Assembly (NCBI RefSeq): GCF_021028955.1
Contig: NZ_JAIWPE010000020.1
Coordinates: forward strand, 90,401-154,400
Source: Salipaludibacillus sp. CUR1
GTDB taxonomy: Bacteria > Bacillota > Bacilli > Bacillales > Salisediminibacteriaceae
Direction: 5' to 3'
DNA: 64,000 bases
Within the stretch, counting starts at the first letter, position 1. Each line of letters begins with the position of its first letter. The notes under the pieces were generated by a model. That model was not told where the DNA came from, searched no databases, and saw only the letters and a list, made by a program, of their open reading frames with translations. A program made the position numbers and the translations under genes. Of the stretch, positions 8,131-15,024 are shown piece after piece.

Positions 8131-8673
8131 ATGAAGAACACGTTGATGCGGAGGGCAGGAGCAGCAGCCATGGGACTGGCAGCTCTCGTATTTCTTTCCG
8201 GATGCGGTGGGAATGCCGATACAGCAGTTGAAGGGGAAACAGAAGACATTAAGGAACTGGTTCACGAGTACAGTTCAGGAAATAGTGAGGGCGAGGTCGC
8301 CTCAATTACCTCCCATGAACTCATTGTGACAGACAGTGAGGACAACGAGTCGGTTTACGACTTGCCTGAAGAGGAGTTCTTTGTGTCAATTGCTCCATAC
8401 GTCAATGAAACTCATCCATGAAGCATCCATAACCTGACAGGTTGTCAGGGCGAGCTTGCAGAGGAAGAGTTTGAGGTCCTTATTGAAGATACAGATGGAA
8501 ACGTGGCTGTTGATGAGACGATCCAGTCTCCACCGAACGGCTTTATTGATTTATGGCTGCCTCGGGACAAAACCTACCACGTGACAATAGAGCATGACGG
8601 CAAAACAGTCGAATCAGAGATTTCCACCTTTGAAGGAGACGATACATGCATCACAACGATGCAGCTGTCATAA
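8131..8673 (+). CDS. cueP: CueP-family copper lipoprotein with in-frame UGA at a conserved Cys (candidate selenoprotein)
   Basis: The standard frame ends at TGA 8419-8421 after 96 codons, but the same frame continues for 83 clean sense codons to TAA 8671-8673. The whole reads as one 180-residue CueP-family protein. It has a lipoprotein signal with lipobox FLSGC (Cys25), DLPEEEFFVSIAPYVNETHP, then UGA, then SIHNLTGCQGEL, NGFIDLWLPRD and a TCITTMQL end. UGA (97), Cys105 and Cys173 are spaced 8 and 68 apart. That matches the three conserved cysteines I recall for Salmonella CueP (96, 104, 172), which bind or reduce periplasmic copper. A hairpin follows the UGA at SECIS distance. The alternatives are a single nonsense mutation or a sequencing error (TGY to TGA). 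Confidence 0.75.
8433..8449 (+). promoter_or_regulatory. SECIS-like hairpin downstream of the in-frame UGA
   Basis: CCTGACA (8433-8439) pairs perfectly with TGTCAGG (8443-8449), leaving a GGT loop (or an AGGTT loop if the A-T closing pair opens). The apical loop begins 18 bases after the UGA. Bacterial SECIS elements are stem-loops just 3' of UGA with G in the first loop positions; the E. coli fdhF element shows AGGUCU there. The resemblance is direct, but SelB binding is inference. Confidence 0.5.
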
Positions 8674-8679
8674 ACGAAA

Positions 8680-8701
8680 GCACCTGAAAGGGTGCTTTTT
8701 G
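8680..8701 (+). terminator. Terminator after the CueP-family gene
   Basis: GCACC (8680-8684) and GGTGC (8691-8695) flank a TGAAAG loop and are followed by TTTTTG. It lies 7 bases after the distal TAA, not after the UGA, which supports the long frame being the original gene. Confidence 0.8.
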
Positions 8702-8810
8702 TTTTGCGCGGCGGCAGGGGAGTTTTTTTACTAGTGTCGGATGGTTCCGGAAGAGTGGGCGGTCCCGAATAAGCAGGTTTATGTTAGCGGGAACAAAAGG
8801 CTTCGCCAAA

Positions 8811-8852
8811 ACAAAAAAAGCCTGCGCCAGGTTAATTAAACCTGGCGCAGGC
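8811..8852 (-). terminator. Strong terminator of the His-rich protein gene
   Basis: A perfect 14-bp stem is formed by GCCTGCGCCAGGTT (8820-8833) and its complement (8839-8852) around a 5-base loop. The A-rich run at 8811-8819 gives a T tail on the minus strand. Confidence 0.9.
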
Positions 8853-8859
8853 TGTATAA

Positions 8860-9192
8860 CTATTTTTCAATAACATCGACAGGCCCGTGGTCATCAATAT
8901 GATCACCGTGAACGTGATGCAGCCTTCCGTTAACTAAATAATCGTAATGGTCGCCGTGCGGAACGAGTTCATGCCCGCAATCTTCGTTGTGCTTGCAGTC
9001 GGACTCAACCGGCGCGCAGCTGTCAGGATTCTGGTCAGATACTTCAATTTTACACTCATCCCAGTGCTCCTCATGCTTATGATGAAGGTGTCCATCATGC
9101 ACATAATCGACGTGGCCACCATGTTTAATTTTCGTGTGTCCGCAAGAAAGAGAATGTTCATGAGTATGGTTTTTATGCGTGTGACAAGCCAT
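8860..9192 (-). CDS. Histidine-rich cytosolic metal-binding protein, internally duplicated
   Basis: This small protein of 110 residues starts at ATG 9192 with AGGAGGT 7 bases upstream; the earlier ATG at 9213 lies before that ribosome site and is unlikely. About a quarter of the residues are His, and seven or so are Cys. Two copies of a unit are visible: CGHTKIKHGGHVDY...GHLHHKH near residue 17 and CGHELVPHGDHYDY...GRLHHVH near residue 75, each ending in further His. There is no signal peptide, so it should act inside the cell as a zinc, nickel or copper store or chaperone. It converges on the CueP-family gene. I do not recognise a named family. Confidence 0.75.
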   Translation of the reverse strand: MACHTHKNHTHEHSLSCGHTKIKHGGHVDYVHDGHLHHKHEEHWDECKIEVSDQNPDSCAPVESDCKHNEDCGHELVPHGDHYDYLVNGRLHHVHGDHIDDHGPVDVIEK

Positions 9193-9540
9193 GTTAAAAC
9201 CTCCTAAATTCATGATAGTTAAAGTATAACATGTCCTAATTTCTCTTGCTTATTATCAAAAAAGTTACGATTTGGGAGTCTGAAGGGTTAAATTAAACGA
9301 AATCTGGGGCATTGTTGGATTGAATCTTACATGAAGTAAAAATATGGCACAACACACTAGTATAATATATCCTGCCGGTGAAGGAAGACAAGCCCCTGAA
9401 GAAGCGTAGATCAGGTAATAAAGGTATATTAATAAACTAATTCAGTACTTATGTGAAGGATTTTTATAAGAATGAGGGAATGTGTTTTTGAAAGATTGTC
9501 AGATAATAATAATTCAAAGTTACTGATAGAAGGGTGGATT

Positions 9541-9624
9541 TCGCCGATTGATTTCGTTTTTCGCTGATTGAATTACATTTTCGCTGATTGAACTCATTTT
9601 TCGCCGATTGGCCCCCATGTCGCC
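9541..9624. repeat. 20-bp-period array, core TCGCYGATTG
   Basis: The decamer TCGCCGATTG or TCGCTGATTG begins at 9541, 9561, 9581 and 9601, exactly 20 bases apart, each followed by a variable 10-mer ending in T runs. A degenerate TCGCC starts at 9620. The short minus-strand frame across it is a product of the repeat. The rest of the 9193-9855 gap holds nothing else I recognise. Confidence 0.75.
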
Positions 9625-9810
9625 AAGATAGAGACACTATTCCGTCGAATTTCACCCGATTGTTCAGCTCTCCGACTGAAATTACCGCCTTTATTCGTTG
9701 TAAAGTTTATCTTCTATAAGATAAAAGCGAAGAACTGAACAAATATCGCCACATTTGTTCAGTTCTCTTTAAGTTACTGTTCTATTGTGCCCTCCCCCTT
9801 CCTCTCCTCT

Positions 9811-9840
9811 AAAAAAACAGACACCCTATACGGGTGCCTG
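9811..9840 (-). terminator. Terminator of the polysaccharide locus (after wecB)
   Basis: CAGACACCC (9818-9826) pairs with GGGTGCCTG (9832-9840) with one mismatch, and seven T follow on the minus strand (9811-9817). It lies 16 bases past the wecB stop. Confidence 0.85.
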
Positions 9841-9855
9841 CCTTAATAACATTTT

Positions 9856-10995
9856 TTACACTGTAAAATCCTTTGGTCTGTCCTGAAGAACTTCAAAGTG
9901 GTACTGGATGGCTTCGGCGATCCGCCGGGAAGCATTTCCGTCACCGTATGGGTTAGAAGCCTTTGACATTTTTTCATAGGTGGTCTGGTCATTTAAAAGC
10001 TCGTCCGCAGCTTGATAGACCGCTTGTTCCTCTGTCCCCACAAGTTTTAGCGTGCCCGCTTCCACACCTTCAGGACGTTCCGTTGTATCGCGCAATACAA
10101 GTACCGGTTTACCTAAGGAAGGGGCTTCTTCCTGGATGCCGCCTGAATCAGTCAAAATAATATGAGCTTGTGAAGAGAAGTTATGGAAATCTCTTACTCC
10201 AAGCGGTTCAATAAGATGAACCCGGTCGTCATCTCCCAGTACCCGGTCTGCGATCTCTTTCACGACTGGATTTAAATGGACCGGATAGACAACTTGGACA
10301 CCAGGGTTCTCTTCCACAATCCGTTTAACGGCTTTAAAGATGTTTTCCATTGGCTGGCCAAGATTTTCCCTGCGGTGGGATGTCAGAAGGATCATCTGGT
10401 CATCGCCCACTTTTTCCAGGACAGGATGTGAATAGTCAGAGACGACCGTGGAGTTTAAGGCGTCAATCGCCGTATTCCCTGTTACAAATATGTCGTCTGC
10501 AGATTTATTTTCCTCTTCTAAGTTTTGCCGCGCTTTACCAGTCGGGGCAAAATGAAGGTCGGCAACAGTTCCGGTCAATTGCCGGTTCACCTCTTCAGGG
10601 AAAGGCGAATACTTATCCCACGTTCTTAGCCCTGCTTCCACATGGCCGACGCTGATCTGGTTATAAAAAGCTGCGAGACTTCCGACAAATGTGGTCGTGG
10701 TATCGCCATGCACGAGAACCACATCAGGCTTTACCTTCTTCATGATGTCATCCAGCCCCTGCAGCGCCCGGGCAGTCACATCTGTTAATGTCTGTTTGGC
10801 TTTCATAATATTTAAATCATAATCAGGCTCAATATTAAACAGTTGGAGCACCTGATCAAGCATTTCCCGATGCTGTCCGGTAACCGTCACAATTGACTCA
10901 ATATGACCGTTTTCTTCAAGCTCCTTAACCAGCGGACACATCTTAATCGCTTCTGGCCGTGTTCCAAAAATCGTCATGACTTTTATTTTTGCCAC
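9856..10995 (-). CDS. wecB: UDP-N-acetylglucosamine 2-epimerase (non-hydrolysing)
   Basis: This 379-residue enzyme interconverts UDP-GlcNAc and UDP-ManNAc in the cytosol. The signature GTRPEAIKM is at residues 11-19. The catalytic set known for the family is present: HGDTTT (Asp98), HVEAGLRT (Glu120), FPEEVNR (Glu134) and SHRREN (His207), with DSGGIQEEAPSLG toward the C-terminus. The start is GTG after AGAGAGG. It is the distal gene of the polysaccharide locus, 124 bases after tagH. With the dehydrogenase WecC it supplies UDP-ManNAc and UDP-ManNAcA, which points to a ManNAcA-containing (teichuronic-acid-like) wall polymer. In Bacillus the orthologue is called MnaA. Confidence 0.95.
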   Translation of the reverse strand: MAKIKVMTIFGTRPEAIKMCPLVKELEENGHIESIVTVTGQHREMLDQVLQLFNIEPDYDLNIMKAKQTLTDVTARALQGLDDIMKKVKPDVVLVHGDTTTTFVGSLAAFYNQISVGHVEAGLRTWDKYSPFPEEVNRQLTGTVADLHFAPTGKARQNLEEENKSADDIFVTGNTAIDALNSTVVSDYSHPVLEKVGDDQMILLTSHRRENLGQPMENIFKAVKRIVEENPGVQVVYPVHLNPVVKEIADRVLGDDDRVHLIEPLGVRDFHNFSSQAHIILTDSGGIQEEAPSLGKPVLVLRDTTERPEGVEAGTLKLVGTEEQAVYQAADELLNDQTTYEKMSKASNPYGDGNASRRIAEAIQYHFEVLQDRPKDFTV

Positions 10996-11119
10996 ATTAT
11001 CTACAACCTCTCTAATATTCCTTTTCGGTCAATTTTGTGAGGTAAGCTGCTGCGCTGCAGACAATCTGCAACGCTGTAAACTTATCCTTTTCAAATTACA
11101 GCCGACTCACCTAAAAAAC

Positions 11120-12739
11120 TTACAATAACTCAGACAAGCGGGAATGACTGATTTCAACCGTTTCGTCATCCATATTGACGGTGATGCCGTAATCGTCAGT
11201 TTCGAAGTAGTAAATGACTCCCTCATCAGCCAATACGGCCTGGTCTTCCCGAATCGACTCAAAGTCCTCTTCATCTGCATTGACATTCGAAATGACTAAC
11301 CGCGTTAACTCTTCGTCATCAAAATAGAAGACAGCTTCATCGTACCCGTATTCCAGGTAAGTCTCCTGGTCATCGGTCTCTCCTTCATCAGTTAAGCCTT
11401 CGTAAGTGTCCCGGACGTCCTCTTCCTCCAAGTTCATATGAGCCAGATGGTATTGCCATGAAGCAGAAAAGACGTCTGGAAAAATAACGCTCAGATCCTC
11501 AATTGATACCGCTGATTCATTTATGCCGCTTTCGAGAGTGACATGCGCGCTCTCCACATAGCCTTCATTTTCTTCAGCTTCAATATAGTAAATGCCGTCC
11601 GTTTCTTCACTTACGAAAACCAGCTCACCGAATTCCAGCTCTTCCGTCTCACTCGCTAAATCCTCACTCTCATAAATGGCTGCATCTTCCGCGGTAATAA
11701 ATCCTGCTTCCTCTATTTCCACCGCCGGGGACTCTTCCTCATCTGCTTCCCCTTCATTTTCCAGCCCATTTTCCTCTGCCGTTTCTTCCCGGGTCTCTTC
11801 GTCATCTGTCTCCCACAAAGCCGAAACGGGCTGATCCATTAACAGCAAGGCAGCGGCAAAGACTGTAAAGAGTAAAATAACAACCGCCTGAAGACCCGCC
11901 AGGATATCTCCCTTGCCCGGTTTTCTCTTTTTCTCATTTTGGTTCATGCGTTCGTGTGACTGGGCCTTCAATTCTTTCGCTTTATAGTTTTTCTGGGCTT
12001 TCGTGTCCAGGTTATTAAACCAGTCAATGAATCCCTGATATTTCTTAATGACTGTTTCTGCCGGTCCAAATTCTTTTAACTGACCGAAATGCAGCCACAT
12101 GACCCGGTCTGAAATAGACTGGATCTGGCCAATTGAGTGGCTGATAAAGAAAATGGTTTTGCCTTCCTGTTTAAATTCATTGATTTTTTTAATACACCGC
12201 TCGTAAAACGTCTGGTCACCGACAGAGAGCGCTTCGTCGACGATCAGTATGTCCGGGTTAGTATGGACGGAGATGGCAAAGCCGAGCCTGGCCTTCATTC
12301 CGCTCGAATAATTTTTAACCGGCTGATCCATAAAATCACCGATATCGGCGAACTCAATGATCTGCGGAATAAGCCTTTCCACTTCGCTGTTTTCCATCCC
12401 GAGCATCAGGCATTTCAGCCTGATATTTTCAATCCCTGACAGATGGCCGTTAAGTCCTGCAGAAATCGCAATTAGGGAGGGCTCACCATTAATGTTTATG
12501 TCTCCCGATGTCGGTGGAACAACCTGGGCAAGCAGGTTGGACAAGGTGGATTTTCCGGAACCGTTAATGCCTACAACACCGATTGTCTCTCCTTCCCGGA
12601 CGTCGAAACTCAGCTCGTAAATGGCATTGAACTGCTTTTCCTTATAGCCGGGGAAGATGATGCCCAAAAGTTTGTCCGACTTTCTCTTATACAAATTATA
12701 AACTTTGGTGACATTTGAAAATGATACTTTAGTCTTCAT
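11120..12739 (-). CDS. tagH: Wall-polymer ABC exporter ATPase with membrane-anchored acidic tail (TagH-like)
   Basis: Residues 1-245 form an ABC ATPase of the polysaccharide/teichoic-acid export class: Walker A GINGSGKS (57-64), signature NYSSGMKARLGFA, Walker B ILIVDEALSVGD and the H-loop FFISHS. Unusually for ABC ATPases but typical of Bacillus TagH, a single transmembrane helix follows (about residues 285-305). Then comes a roughly 230-residue extracellular tail rich in Glu and Asp with an SH3-like stretch (LVFVSEETDGIYYIEAEE). The 539-residue length matches Bacillus TagH. It energises export of an undecaprenyl-linked polymer through TagG, encoded 14 bases upstream. Confidence 0.92.
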   Translation of the reverse strand: MKTKVSFSNVTKVYNLYKRKSDKLLGIIFPGYKEKQFNAIYELSFDVREGETIGVVGINGSGKSTLSNLLAQVVPPTSGDININGEPSLIAISAGLNGHLSGIENIRLKCLMLGMENSEVERLIPQIIEFADIGDFMDQPVKNYSSGMKARLGFAISVHTNPDILIVDEALSVGDQTFYERCIKKINEFKQEGKTIFFISHSIGQIQSISDRVMWLHFGQLKEFGPAETVIKKYQGFIDWFNNLDTKAQKNYKAKELKAQSHERMNQNEKKRKPGKGDILAGLQAVVILLFTVFAAALLLMDQPVSALWETDDEETREETAEENGLENEGEADEEESPAVEIEEAGFITAEDAAIYESEDLASETEELEFGELVFVSEETDGIYYIEAEENEGYVESAHVTLESGINESAVSIEDLSVIFPDVFSASWQYHLAHMNLEEEDVRDTYEGLTDEGETDDQETYLEYGYDEAVFYFDDEELTRLVISNVNADEEDFESIREDQAVLADEGVIYYFETDDYGITVNMDDETVEISHSRLSELL

Positions 12740-12753
12740 ACTCCTCCCCCTTA

Positions 12754-13557
12754 CTATAGGAAATCTATAAATTTCTTCCTGAATTTAAAATGGAGCACTG
12801 CTCCGATGAACAGAATTAACAGAGTGAGCGCCCAGAAATACAGCGTGTACGTGAGATCTTCATAAAACCACCCTTGTCCTAAAAAGGTATCTCTGAACCC
12901 GAAAATAAGATAATAGAACGGATTCAGTTTTAAAATCTGGTGGTAAACTTCAGGCATGCGACTCGGTTCCCAGAGAATAGGCGTCAAAAAGAACAGCAGC
13001 CTCATCATCGACTGCAAAAATAACTGAAAATCCCTTATGATAATTGAAATCGTTGAAGCAAGTATCGTAAATGCAAACAGAAACACATACAGACACAACA
13101 GATAATACGGAAGCTGCAAGAGAAAAATGCCCGGGTTGATTCCGTTAAAATAAACAATCCCTGTCAGGATCGCCAGCATAATATAAAAGTTGGCCGATTT
13201 GCTTATAATCGTAATCGCAGGCAGGATGCTGACAGGAAACTTCATTTTGGACACTAAATTGATTTTGGTATAAATACTGTTGGACCCCTGCACTAACGAC
13301 GGTCCAATAAAAAACCACGGAATTAACCCGCAAAGAAGCCAGACAAAGAAAGGAATATCCCCGACTGGCGCCCCGCCCCTGATACCGATCCCAAATACAA
13401 ACCAGTAGACAAAAATCTGGACCGCAGGGGTGAGAAATTGCCACAGGGCCCCTAAGTAATGCATCTGATAGAGGCTTTTAATATCGTAAGCAGACATTCT
13501 AAACATGAGCCCTGTATTGGCAAACTGTTCTTTTAACAGGTGATACACGTGCGTCAT
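12754..13557 (-). CDS. tagG: Wall-polymer ABC exporter permease (TagG-like)
   Basis: This 267-residue ABC-2 type permease has about six membrane helices. The N-terminal segment SLYQMHYLGALWQFLTPAVQIFVYWFVFG and the central SKMKFPVSILPAITI are characteristic of TagG/RfbA-type polysaccharide exporters. It forms the membrane channel with TagH and flips or exports lipid-linked polymer. Its ATG overlaps the stop of the wecC gene by 4 bases (ATGA arrangement), so translation is coupled to sugar-nucleotide synthesis. Confidence 0.93.
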   Translation of the reverse strand: MTHVYHLLKEQFANTGLMFRMSAYDIKSLYQMHYLGALWQFLTPAVQIFVYWFVFGIGIRGGAPVGDIPFFVWLLCGLIPWFFIGPSLVQGSNSIYTKINLVSKMKFPVSILPAITIISKSANFYIMLAILTGIVYFNGINPGIFLLQLPYYLLCLYVFLFAFTILASTISIIIRDFQLFLQSMMRLLFFLTPILWEPSRMPEVYHQILKLNPFYYLIFGFRDTFLGQGWFYEDLTYTLYFWALTLLILFIGAVLHFKFRKKFIDFL

Positions 13558-14831
13558 ACTTGAGGCGCCTCTTCTCCTAATCCTTCGTACAGGCTTCCAA
13601 GGTTAATATAATTAAATTCTTCAGAACGGTTTTTCACAACATTTTTCGTGTCAAAAATGATTTTATTTTTCATCCCGCTCAGTGCATTAAAGTCGAGATT
13701 CTTAAACTCACTGTGATCTGTTAATACTAAAATCAGGTCTGAATTGACGGTTGCTTCTTCCATGTCGTTAATTACAAAGTCTGCCTCTACATGCGGATCA
13801 TAGGCTTTAACAAAAAATTTCTCACTTTTTTTCAAAGATTCATAAATTTCCATGGCCGGACTTTCACGAACATCGTCCACATTGCCTTTATAGGTTAAGC
13901 CGAACACAGTTACCGTCTTTTCTTTAACATCTCTTAAAAGATTATCTACCTTGTCGACAACATATTCCGGCATAGACGTGTTAATAGACCTTGCTAAACC
14001 AATCATTTTGGCTGTTTCCGGAGCTTTTGACACGATAAAATAAGGATCTACAGCGAGACAGTGTCCGCCTACTCCAGGCCCGGGCGTATGAAGGTTCACA
14101 CGCGGGTGTTTATTTGCCATTTCTACGACGTTCAATGAGTTAATATCAAGTTCTGTACATACCTTCGTCAATTCATTGGCTAAGGCAATGTTAACGTCCC
14201 GGTACGTATTCTCCATTAACTTGGACATCTCAGCTGTTTTCGCGTCCGTTTTGACAATTTCTCCTTGGACAAACGTTTCGTAAATTTTCGCTCCTGCCTC
14301 TGTACATTCGTTTGTGATGCCTCCGACAATACGGTTGTTATAAATAAGTTCTTCCATAATTTTTCCCGGAAGCACACGTTCTGGACAATGCACTAAAAAG
14401 ATGTCTTGTCCTACCGTAAAACCTGCTTCATCAAGAAGCGGCTTCACATAGTCATCCATGCTTCTAGGAGCAATAGTAGATTCTACGATAATAGTATTCC
14501 CTTTTTCCAGATAAGGAATAACGGTGTTTGTCGCACTTAAAACAGCCGTCAGGTCGCACGATTTGTTGGCATCCTCTTTGTTTGGAGTAGGCACAGAAAC
14601 AATAAAGACATCCGCTGCTTCAGGCTGCATGCCGGCCTTAAATTTGCCTTCCTGGACCACTTCGGTTAACGCCTCCTGGAGCCCCGGTTCTTCAATATGA
14701 ATTTGGCCGTTATTCAGAGAGTCGATCACATCGGTATTGACATCGACACCCAGTACATCCACCCCGTGTTTTGCGAACATAATAGATGTCGGCAGTCCGA
14801 TATAGCCCAATCCAATAGTACATAGTTTCAT
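13554..14831 (-). CDS. wecC: UDP-N-acetyl-D-mannosamine dehydrogenase
   Basis: This 425-residue NAD-dependent UDP-sugar 6-dehydrogenase has an N-terminal Rossmann motif (IGLGYIGLPTS, 6-16), the catalytic cysteine in GPGVGGHCLAVDPYF (Cys258) and a C-terminal UDP-binding domain (VFGLTYKGNVDDVRESP). The pairing with UDP-GlcNAc 2-epimerase in one locus argues for UDP-ManNAc as substrate, giving UDP-ManNAcA. UDP-glucose or UDP-GlcNAc remain possible. AAAGGAGAG precedes the ATG. It is the first of four tightly linked genes wecC-tagG-tagH-wecB. Confidence 0.9.
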   Translation of the reverse strand: MKLCTIGLGYIGLPTSIMFAKHGVDVLGVDVNTDVIDSLNNGQIHIEEPGLQEALTEVVQEGKFKAGMQPEAADVFIVSVPTPNKEDANKSCDLTAVLSATNTVIPYLEKGNTIIVESTIAPRSMDDYVKPLLDEAGFTVGQDIFLVHCPERVLPGKIMEELIYNNRIVGGITNECTEAGAKIYETFVQGEIVKTDAKTAEMSKLMENTYRDVNIALANELTKVCTELDINSLNVVEMANKHPRVNLHTPGPGVGGHCLAVDPYFIVSKAPETAKMIGLARSINTSMPEYVVDKVDNLLRDVKEKTVTVFGLTYKGNVDDVRESPAMEIYESLKKSEKFFVKAYDPHVEADFVINDMEEATVNSDLILVLTDHSEFKNLDFNALSGMKNKIIFDTKNVVKNRSEEFNYINLGSLYEGLGEEAPQV

Positions 14832-14912
14832 AAATAATCTCTCCTTTTATTATTAGGTTACTTACACAGCTCTTAAGGATTTTTTCAGTAATCCGTTATT
14901 CCTTTAATCTTA

Positions 14913-14944
14913 TCTCCTGCTAATTCTTATTGAGCAGCAGGAGA
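14913..14944. other. 9-bp stem-loop between heparinase-like gene and wecC
   Basis: TCTCCTGCT (14913-14921) pairs perfectly with AGCAGGAGA (14936-14944) around a 14-base loop. No T run follows on either strand, so it is not a classical terminator. It may be an mRNA processing or stability element between the two halves of the locus. Confidence 0.4.
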
Positions 14945-15024
14945 ATAAACCCGTCTCTTTGTTTCACTACGCTTCCTGTTTCCCAGCACCCGGTTCTATA
15001 GAAATTCCGGCATCAAGAATACCT

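Noticed and set aside
9464..9655. 63-codon minus-strand frame
   Set aside because: It is created by the 20-bp array and has no ribosome site.
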